Part shown: in pieces, positions 1 to 5,480 of the stretch | How the letters are laid out: each line of letters starts with the position of its first letter | Position numbering within the stretch: the first letter of the stretch is position 1 | Assembly: GCA_026770585.1 (NCBI GenBank) | Contig: MU647204.1 | Coordinates: forward strand, 28,673 to 38,675 | DNA: 10,003 bases | From: Baffinella frigidus | Taxonomy: Eukaryota > Cryptophyceae > Cryptomonadales > Baffinellaceae | Reading direction: 5' to 3' | Notes under the pieces: generated by a model | Databases searched by the model: none | Seen by the model: the letters and a program-made list of their open reading frames with translations, nothing else | Told to the model about the DNA's origin: nothing | Program-made: the position numbers and the translations under genes

Positions 1-34
1 CCCAAACAACGTTGAACGTTCATCATTGTTTTGT

Positions 35-72
35 GACTCTATTTTCATAGAACGACTCTATTTCCGTGGAAC
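35..72. repeat. 19-bp tandem duplication
   Basis: Two adjacent 19-bp units beginning GACTCTATTT and ending GAAC (35-53 and 54-72) differ at three positions. The rest of 1-198 shows no recognisable gene. A 95-codon open frame at 26-313 runs through the downstream simple repeat and has no family signature, so I read it as chance. Confidence 0.75.
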
Positions 73-198
73 TCCGAGGAAAAGAAGCGTCCGAGTAGTA
101 CGCCCACCTTCCGATTTCAAACAAAAACCAACGTTACAAACGCCGCGCCGAAGAATCTGCACGCAGCAGCAAGAATCTTCATACACGGAAATCGGAAA

Positions 199-200
199 CC

Positions 201-232
<32 letters not shown>

Positions 233-236
233 ACCT

Positions 237-274
<38 letters not shown>

Positions 275-277
275 ACC
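199..277. repeat. CCCTCAA heptamer tract (variant telomere-like repeat)
   Basis: About eleven head-to-tail CCCTCAA heptamers, one of them CCTTCAA, read on the plus strand. The complement is TTGAGGG, a one-base variant of the TTTAGGG repeat found at 4215-4277 and 9018-9151, and the same TTGAGGG variant is common inside 4031-4277. I infer an interstitial telomere-derived tract with its C-rich strand on plus. It could instead be an unrelated microsatellite. Confidence 0.85.
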
Positions 278-701
278 AGGTGTGAGTACAAATCCGCCAG
301 GCGCAAACGATGATAATGCATCACTGGGCCAAGCTGTTTGGAGTGTGAATAACCAGCTGCAGCCCTCAGGGTAGTGTAGTGGGACAGATGCTGGTATGCT
401 CCTAGATTAAATCTGGGAGAAATCCGCAAGAACATTGGGCTGCTAGTAGGTTGTGGGACCTGCTGCAGCCCTCAGTGCAGCGACAACGCATGTTCCGGGC
501 ATTTTCAGCGCATGTTTCACGTGAACAATCCGTACAACCCTACGGTAGGCAAAATTCGTGGTGGGAGTGTACAGGACCTTCTGATGGGAGGTTGAGTACA
601 AACCCGCCAGACTCAAACGATGACAACGCATCACTGGATAGGGCTGATGGTCGGTTGTGGGACCTGCTGCAGCCATCAGGGTAGTGGCAGCGCATGTTGC
701 T

Positions 702-752
702 GATATCCGTAGGAACAACCCTATGTCCCTACGGATGGCCTACCGTAGGGTC
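702..752. repeat. 51-bp dispersed hairpin repeat, copy 1
   Basis: Begins GATATCCGTAGGAACAACCC and ends CTACCGTAGGGTC. A copy of equal length lies in TIM22 intron 2 at 6141-6191, differing mainly at a few bases in the middle. Inside, ATCCGTAGG pairs with the downstream CTACGGAT to form a short stem. The last bases (GGGTC) run straight into the 17-bp minisatellite. Confidence 0.8.
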
Positions 753-879
753 TCATGGGTTGTAGGGTCGTATGGGTTGTAGGGTCGTATGGGTTGTAGG
801 GTCTTATGGGTTGTAGGGTCTTGTGGGTTGTAGGGTCTTATGGGTTGTAGGGTCTTGTGGGTTGCAGGGTCTTATGGGT
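748..879. repeat. 17-bp minisatellite, about eight copies
   Basis: Tandem units of the form GGGTTGTAGGGTCKTAT, with variation almost only at the K/TAT positions (GTAT, TTAT, TTGT, TCAT). It starts where the hairpin repeat at 702-752 ends and stops in the GGGACCTGCTGC duplicated block. Confidence 0.9.
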
Positions 880-952
880 TGGGACCTGCTGCAGCCCTCG
901 GGGTAGTGACAGCGCATGTTCCGGAGGTCCTGATCGCCCTCGCGTTTGTGCC

Positions 953-987
953 TCTTGCAGAAGAGCGCCTTCCCGCCTGCCCAATCA
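953..987. repeat. 35-bp dispersed direct repeat, copy 1
   Basis: Begins CTTGCAGAAGAGCGCC and ends GCCCAATCAA. An identical copy lies at 1411-1445, flanking the fold-back element at 1218-1379 on the other side. It has the look of a 3' splice site followed by exon-like sequence, but the open frame cannot be linked to any family. Confidence 0.8.
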
Positions 988-1109
988 ACGATACATCAGG
1001 CCTAATTCCGAACCGCACACTCGCAGAAAACACCACGCTGGACTGTGATGGCTCGCTGAATTCGAGCAGTTTGCGCCCTCATCTGACGCCACCACGGTCG
1101 ACATGCAAT

Positions 1110-1129
1110 ATCTGGGGGCGCCCCCAGAT
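1110..1129. repeat. 20-bp perfect palindrome
   Basis: ATCTGGGGGCGCCCCCAGAT equals its own reverse complement and is very GC-rich, so it could form a cruciform or a perfect hairpin. It is followed by two 13-bp near-copies of GTTGAACCCAG (about 1146 and 1159). I see no terminator-like or gene context for it. Confidence 0.85.
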
Positions 1130-1217
1130 GCGATGACTGAGCGAAGTTGAACCCAGGAGTTGAACCCAGCCAAAGTCGAGGGGCCCTCCCATGGGCCACA
1201 TCGTGCCTCAGTTTCAT

Positions 1218-1379
1218 AGGGTAACGTCCTGAAAACCGGGTAGTTGGGCCTACGGTACTGCCTGAGGTGGGCCGTAGGGCCCCTAGGACCTAATGTTTCA
1301 TAGGACCCCCCCTAGGTCCATACGGTCTACAGTAGGCAATACCGTAGGCTTAACTACCCGGTTTTCAGGACGTTGCCCT
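1218..1379. mobile_element. Fold-back (MITE-like) element, family A, copy 1
   Basis: The left end reads AGGGTAACGTCCTGAAAACC and the right end, reverse-complemented, reads AGGGCAACGTCCTGAAAACC. The arms then continue with imperfect pairing (GGGTAGTT, CCTACGGTA, TGCCT) for about 60 bp. The element is 162 bp and holds no open frame, so it is a non-autonomous inverted-repeat element. A related copy lies at 6411-6558 and a half copy at 8081-8155. No target-site duplication is obvious. Both full copies are preceded by TTTCAT. Confidence 0.85.
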
Positions 1380-1410
1380 GTTAAGTTACAAACGGGCGAC
1401 GAGAGAGCCG

Positions 1411-1445
1411 CTTGCAGAAGAGCGCCTTCCCGCCTGCCCAATCAA
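1411..1445. repeat. 35-bp dispersed direct repeat, copy 2
   Basis: Identical to 953-987 over the whole length and immediately downstream of the family A element. The two copies may mark an ancient duplication of about 458 bp interrupted by that element. Confidence 0.8.
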
Positions 1446-1452
1446 ATACATG

Positions 1453-1545
1453 GATATGTTCATTTGCAACATATGTTCCTTTGCAATATGTTCATTTGCA
1501 CCTGGGCATTCGCGTGTCCGAACTTCACGTGTCAAAATTCACGCA
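1453..1545. repeat. Short AT-rich tandem repeats
   Basis: Three units close to ATATGTTCATTTGCA (1453-1500) are followed by three units built around TTCACGTG or TTCACGCA (about 1520-1545). There is no gene in 1446-1690. A G-homopolymer run (about 1584-1593) lies just downstream. Confidence 0.65.
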
Positions 1546-1693
1546 ACTAGGTATTCACGTGGCAAACATTCAAACCCTGATGAAGGGGGGGGGGGCAGCG
1601 TCCTCCCCATTTTCTAATTCCATATTTCTATTTATTTCCTCATTCGACGTCTCTACATATTTTCTCATTGGATACCTCGATTTCCATGGAATC

Positions 1694-2235
1694 GGGGGGA
1701 CCTTACCCCTGGCGTGGGACCCCAAAAGTAGGCTGCTTCAGACACCCTACCTCCTGCCACCGCCCGCCTTTCGGGGCCCGCTTTTCAGGCGCCACGTGAC
1801 CAAACGTACGAAAATTACTACACAAACGCTTACAATCGACATGTCTACGCGGAACGACTGTCTAGAATTCGGGCATTGCGGTCAGTTCACAATTATTCCC
1901 CACAAATTGGCCACTTTTGGAGAAAAATCGCTTTGTTTCTCGGGTATGATGACTTTTGACAGGGGACCAATAACGGACCCTTATCCTTGTCGGTTGCCAT
2001 CCAGTGGCTCCTCGTAGGTATTCTGTTCGCATGGATATTCCTCCTGCCACCGCCCGCCTTTCGGGGCCCGCTCGGGCGCCACGTGACCAAACGTACGAAA
2101 ATTACTACACACACGCTTACAACCAACATGTATTCTGTTCGCATGGGTAGCCTCGTGTGGGGGGGGACCTTTCCCTTGGCGCGGGTCCCCGAATGTCGGC
2201 TGCTTGAGACACCCGACCTCCTGCGGATACCACCA
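1694..2235. repeat. Diverged tandem duplication with three shared blocks
   Basis: The block CCACCGCCCGCCTTTCGGGG through the CGTACGAAAATTACTACACA motif occurs at about 1756-1830 and again at about 2046-2118. A second block, GGGGGGACC through CTGCTTNAGACACCC, occurs near 1694 and again near 2160. A third, TATTCTGTTCGCATGG, occurs near 2019 and 2130. The order of blocks is rearranged between copies. Frames through the region carry no recognisable domain. Confidence 0.75.
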
Positions 2236-2249
2236 GCAAGCCGTTAGAA

Positions 2250-2503
2250 CATCCTTGATCTTGATCGCAACAACATCCGGTGCCGTTCTCTAGCTCTGCC
2301 TCACTCGGGTTGACCGACTGACACCACCAGCAGCGTGCGGTCGGCGTTGTAAAGTTGACAAAGCTGCAACTTACCAGGCAGGGAGCCCATTGAGCACACT
2401 CCTTACAACCTGGGTGTGAGAGACTCCCACGCGAATCCTTCGTCGTGATCACAACGAAATCCGGTGCCATTCTCCAGCTCTGCCTCACGCGGGTTGACCG
2501 ACT
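2250..2503. repeat. Tandem duplication, about 72-bp units 184 bp apart
   Basis: Units at about 2250-2319 and 2434-2503 share ATCCGGTGCC, TTCTC, AGCTCTGCCTCAC and GGGTTGACCGACT. A 147-codon minus-strand frame (2117-2560) spans both units and shows internal similarity only because of the duplication. It has no family signature, so I do not call it a gene. Confidence 0.75.
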
Positions 2504-2588
2504 ATTCTGAAGTTGACGTGCTGGGTTTACGGAAGAGACGCCCACCCGTGTAACTACCAACTGCTGTCCTGGTGCAAATCATGCCTTC

Positions 2589-2715
2589 ATCCGGGAACAC
2601 ATTTTTTCCTTTCAAAAATCTACCCGAAAATTACTACACAAATGCTTCGGGACGTGACCTATGTGTAGCAATTTTCGTTGCCATAATCTTGAAAGAAAAA
2701 TACGTGTTCCCGGAT
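2589..2715. mobile_element. Fold-back element with nested inverted repeats
   Basis: The outer arms are ATCCGGGAACAC (left) and the complementary GTGTTCCCGGAT (right), followed by T-rich/A-rich pairing. The inner arms are CGAAAATTACTACACA and TGTGTAGCAATTTTCG. The element is 127 bp with a short loop around 2647-2657. The inner motif is shared with the element at 3138-3205 and with single copies near 1810 and 2096, so these form a family built on GAAAATTACTACACA. Confidence 0.85.
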
Positions 2716-2848
2716 TAGCCTGGTGTACTGGTAGCTGCCGCCCTGGTTTGTACAGTACCTGCCCAGTACCGTCACCACGTTTTTTTTACCGTCACCAGTA
2801 TAATTCGAAAGGGTTCAGCCCTGGACCCCTTTCTCCAGGCAACCGAGC

Positions 2849-3021
2849 CAATTCCTGGTACAAAATTTACAACTTTCTCACTAGGCCAACTCACGAGCGA
2901 GGCCTCAGGGTGGGGCAGACCTGGCAGCGACGGTCGACCAGTCATCAAGTCAATTCCTGGTACAAAATTTACACCTTCCTCACTAGGTCAACACACGTGC
3001 GAGGTCGCAAGGGGGGGGCAG
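2849..3021. repeat. Two 102-bp tandem units
   Basis: CAATTCCTGGTACAAAATTT begins at 2849 and again at 2951, followed in both by diverged ACA-CTTTCTCACTAGG and GCGAGG blocks. Next to and between them, a motif starting ACCTGGCARCGACGGTYGAC occurs three times (2919, 3108 and 3242). There is no gene in this stretch. The 127-codon plus frame at 2661-3044 simply translates the duplicated units. Confidence 0.8.
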
Positions 3022-3137
3022 GCCTTCAACCCAGACAAAACTGAGGACCTCGTGAGTGTTTACACCACATCTTGCCCACACACCCTAATTGTAATCAACC
3101 CCCCCGCACCTGGCAGCGACGGTTGACCATTTGATGG

Positions 3138-3205
3138 CAATGAAAATTACTACACAATCCGTTCTTACTAGTAATATTAAATCATTCGTGTAGTAATTTT
3201 CATTG
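3138..3205. mobile_element. 68-bp MITE-like inverted repeat
   Basis: The left arm CAATGAAAATTACTACACAA and the right arm TCGTGTAGTAATTTTCATTG pair almost perfectly. The centre is AT-rich and includes TTACTAGTAA. The arms match the inner arms of 2589-2715. The motif ACCTGGCARCGACGG lies on both sides (3108 and 3242), so the element may have inserted between two tandem copies of that unit. Confidence 0.85.
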
Positions 3206-3469
3206 AAACCAAACCGAGAAAAATATATTTCCACGGATAAGACCTGGCAACGACGGTTGACCAGGTCGGTGTGCGCGGGCCGCTTATGCTTCGCGCAGAA
3301 CTTGGGCGTCTCTCCGAACAACCCGAACCGCGGCCGGTTCTTGCATCCTGGGAGAAAATTGGGGGAAGAGAAATTTATTGGTTGGGAAATGGACGCGATG
3401 TATGGACCACCGCAGAGGCTATGGTTGAGCAGGACCGGTGGTGAGACTGCTAGCTAGCGCCGTACCAAA

Positions 3470-3620
3470 CGTGCGTGTCCTACGCGCAACGATCCTCAGC
3501 TGCTCGATGGTTCGGAGGGAAACGCGAGATTTAATAAGTTGGTAAACAGACGGCACACGTTCGCTGTACGGCGAAAGCATTTTTCGTGCGTGTCCTGCGC
3601 CCACCGAGCCTCAGCTGTCC
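3470..3620. repeat. Diverged direct repeats, partly repeated again at about 3918
   Basis: CGTGCGTGTCCTRCGC followed by CCTCAGCTG occurs near 3470 and 3584. GTTCGCTGTACGGCGAAAGC near 3558 recurs near 3918 with two differences, on the far side of the big palindrome. No protein family is recognisable in 3210-3714. Confidence 0.65.
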
Positions 3621-3714
3621 CCCAGCTAAATAGGCAAGACGGTGCCTGCATACAACGTAGGCTGAACCGATCTTTAGACCAAGAGAAGGCCCGAGTCGGC
3701 CGACGAATGCCAGC

Positions 3715-3888
3715 TAGAGCGTTTGCGGTAACTGTTGTCCGTTTTGGACATACGGATTTCCCGTTTCCCAGGTTTGATTTGTACCAGAAGTGTCCATTTA
3801 AAATGTTGGACACTTCTGGTACAAATCAAACCCGGGAAACGGGAAATCCGTATGTCCAAAACGGACAACAGTTACCGCAAACGCTCTA
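3715..3888. mobile_element. 174-bp near-perfect palindrome (fold-back element)
   Basis: The left arm 3715-3796 starts TAGAGCGTTTGCGGTAACTG and the right arm 3807-3888 ends in its complement. The two 82-bp arms differ at one position (CCCAGG in the left arm against CCCGGG in the other), around a 10-nt loop at 3797-3806. A TA dinucleotide lies at each extreme end, which fits a TA target duplication of the Tc1/mariner type, though this is inference. The overlapping frames on both strands are consequences of the symmetry and not genes. Confidence 0.92.
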
Positions 3889-3956
3889 ATACATCACGAA
3901 ATCGATGTGGCTCGTTGGTTCGCAGTACGGCGGAAGCATTTTTCCGCCTCCGCCTC

Positions 3957-3991
3957 TAAAAAGATGCCCGTGATTTTTTAAAAAGATGCCC
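3957..3991. repeat. Short tandem pair TAAAAAGATGCCCG
   Basis: The 14-mer occurs twice, starting about 3957 and 3979, separated by a short T-run. It precedes the telomere-like tract. Nothing else is recognisable between 3889 and 4030. Confidence 0.6.
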
Positions 3992-4030
3992 GCGCTGCTG
4001 CATCATGTGGTGAACCAATCAGGATGCGCT

Positions 4031-4174
4031 GTCATTAACCCTTTAGGGCTTAGGGTTTGGGGTTGAGAATTGAGGGTTGAGGATTGAGGGTTGAAGGTTG
4101 AGGGTTGAGGGTTTAGGGTTCAGGGTTTAGGGTTCAGGGTTCAGGGTTCAAGGTGCAAGGTCCAGGGTCAGGGT

Positions 4175-4206
<32 letters not shown>

Positions 4207-4277
4207 TGTTGAGTGTTGAGGGTTTAGGGTTTAGGGTTTAGGGTTTAGGGTTTAGGGTTTAGGGTTTAGGGTTTAGG
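4031..4277 (+). repeat. Interstitial telomere-like tract, TTTAGGG type
   Basis: The left part is a degenerate mix of TTGAGGG, TTCAGGG, TTTAGGG and longer variants. From about 4215 rightward it becomes pure TTTAGGG, about nine units, and stops abruptly at TTTAGG|TCGCACC. The G-rich strand is on plus, so polarity and gradient (variant repeats inside, pure repeats outside) match the right-hand telomere of whatever lies to the left. The right edge overlaps the last codons of the minus-strand gene at 4273-4809. Fusion, insertion of telomeric DNA at a break, and assembly misjoin are all possible. Confidence 0.93.
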
Positions 4278-4809
4278 TCGCACCCTCCGGATGCTGGCAT
4301 GAGCGCCAGGACTTCTTCTTGAGGTGCACGTGGTTCTCGAGCTTGTGCTCCTTGCAGTGGACCGGGACGCGACCCGGCCAGCCGTAGGTTGGGTGGCGCG
4401 GGCAGGCCGGGTGCCGGCATCGCTTGCTCGCAGTGGCCAGCTCGCCCTCCAGGCGGTGCTCCTTGCAGTGCTCGGCAGGGTTCCCCGGCAGGCCGAACGT
4501 CGCGCGCCGCACGCACGACGCGCAGCGCGGCGCCAGCCTGATCACTTGCTCCCCCTTGGCCTTGAAATCCTTCGCGCAGCGCCGGCAGACCCGCAGGGTG
4601 ACCCGCCCCGCGTCCGCCACCACAGCCATCGAGGTGCGCCTGGATCCGCACTGTGTGCAGGCGTGCACGTCTGCGCGCGCGGGGCTGTCCCAGGGGACCG
4701 GCGCGGCAGGCACGACTGCGAGCGCGGGGCGCTCCCAGAGGATCGGCGCGGCAGGCACGACGAGGGCGAAGAGGAGGAGAAAGAGAGGGAGAGGGTGCGA
4801 GCCTAGCAT
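4273..4809 (-). CDS. Secreted EsV-1-7-type cysteine-rich repeat protein
   Basis: An uninterrupted frame of 178 codons. I chose the ATG at 4809, since the only in-frame extension upstream begins with GTG. The N-terminus is a clear signal peptide (MLGSHPLPLFLLLFALVVP), so the product should enter the secretory pathway. A short repeat (VVPAAP twice, about residues 18-38) follows. The rest is Cys/His-rich: C51-x2-C54, C75-x2-C78, C96-x2-C99-x15-C115-x2-H118, a 12-residue spacer ending SKR, then C131-x4-C136-x15-C152-x2-H155, and C171. The spacing C-x4-C-x15/16-C-x2-H-x12 with P-x-Y-G inside is the EsV-1-7 repeat of the Ectocarpus IMM protein family, whose biochemical role is unknown; zinc binding is inferred. 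Of the repeats, one is canonical, one has a shortened first spacing, and the first is diverged. The TAA stop lies in the telomere-like tract, so the C-terminus may be truncated after C171. Divergent to TIM22. Confidence 0.72.
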   Translation of the reverse strand: MLGSHPLPLFLLLFALVVPAAPILWERPALAVVPAAPVPWDSPARADVHACTQCGSRRTSMAVVADAGRVTLRVCRRCAKDFKAKGEQVIRLAPRCASCVRRATFGLPGNPAEHCKEHRLEGELATASKRCRHPACPRHPTYGWPGRVPVHCKEHKLENHVHLKKKSWRSCQHPEGAT

Positions 4810-5048
4810 GCCGCGGCCATTCACCTTTCGGCCACCCTGTGAGCCAGCGCTGGGGGGAACTCGAAAAGGGAGAGATGGCCTGTGCCCGTTCCCGGATTAC
4901 GCAGCGGGTCTGTTTCCGAAGAACGCGCCTCTTCCCCCCCGCCCCGAGCTGGTCAAATTGATCGTCAAAAATATGTCTGTCAACTTTCACGCATAATCAA
5001 CTTACTGTTTCCATCGAATCGAGAGGGGCTCGCAGGAACGCGGCTACT
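4810..5048. promoter_or_regulatory. Divergent intergenic region, probable shared promoter
   Basis: 239 bp separate the start codons of the minus-strand secreted-protein gene and plus-strand TIM22, so both promoters and both 5' untranslated regions must lie here or overlap the genes. A pyrimidine-rich run (about 4929-4943) and an AT-rich stretch around CAAAAATATG (about 4965) are visible. I see no clear TATA box or other named element. Assignment rests on position only. Confidence 0.5.
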
Positions 5049-5480
5049 ATGAACGGCGGAGGCCTACCAGGGACCCTGCCAGTGATCGGGCAGGGTCAGC
5101 CAAGGGGTGGACGGGCGGGAATAGCTGGCGCGTCTGCACCTTTGCAGCAATCGGCATTGCAACAAGATCCTGCGGTCGCCGCGGGGGACACCCCGCCGAT
5201 AAAGATCCCGACAATCGAGGACATTCTCCCTGGATGGGGCGGACGTTTCCCGGGGACGGTGTCGATGATGGAGCAATTCAAGGCTGCAAACGAGGCAGAA
5301 AGGGCGCTGAAGCTATCGTACGGCGACCGCCTCAACACTTGGCTCATGATGGGGGGGCTCAACAAGCTGATGGGGGAGAACTGCCTCTTCAAGGGTGGCA
5401 TCGCACTCGGAGGCGGGTGGGCGCTGGGCGCGATGTTCGGCGCGTTCCTTGCACCTTTCGATACCATGGGCGGTTTGCGG
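5049..5480 (+). CDS. TIM22: TIM22 exon 1
   Basis: 144 codons from the start ATG to GGC GGT TTG CGG, with donor gtacgc at 5481. It carries the disordered N-terminus, the ENC motif and the first membrane segment. An earlier GT at 5473 would give phase 1 and put exon 2 out of frame. The same frame stays open to the stop at 5964-5966 if introns 1 and 2 are not removed, giving a 305-residue unspliced reading. Confidence 0.85.

Larger units (their letters stand above)
282..920. repeat. Diverged tandem and segmental duplications
   Basis: A segment starting GAGTACAAATCCGCCAG near 284 recurs at about 594 with an offset of 310 bp. The paired motif CTGCAGCCCTCAGGGTAGTG near 356 recurs at 666 with the same offset. 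The block GGGACCTGCTGCAGCC appears three times (about 453, 659 and 880), each followed by a GCGCATGTT-like stretch. No conserved open frame runs through the copies, so this is non-coding duplicated DNA rather than a gene family. Confidence 0.75.

Noticed and set aside
199-277. CRISPR-like or regularly spaced repeat array
   Set aside because: Units are 7 bp and head-to-tail with no spacers.
1110-1129. Rho-independent-type terminator at the GC-rich palindrome
   Set aside because: No T-run follows, no gene precedes it, and the window is eukaryotic.
1412-2017. 201-codon plus-strand frame
   Set aside because: It runs through tandem repeats and duplicated blocks. Its composition is irregular and no domain is visible.
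2117-2560. 147-codon Cys-containing minus-strand frame
   Set aside because: The internal similarity comes from the DNA duplication at 2250-2503, the Cys spacing does not match a known motif, and its start lies in repeated DNA.
3496-3889. Overlapping frames on both strands across the palindrome (3674-3868 minus, 3735-3959 plus)
   Set aside because: The two strands give the same peptide because the DNA is palindromic. This is symmetry, not a gene.
4259-4990. 243-codon minus-strand frame overlapping the secreted-protein gene, and 160- to 190-codon plus frames at 4324-4996
   Set aside because: These are GC-rich alternative frames, Arg/Ala/Gly-rich without domains. Only the frame at 4273-4809 has a signal peptide and ordered Cys/His spacing.
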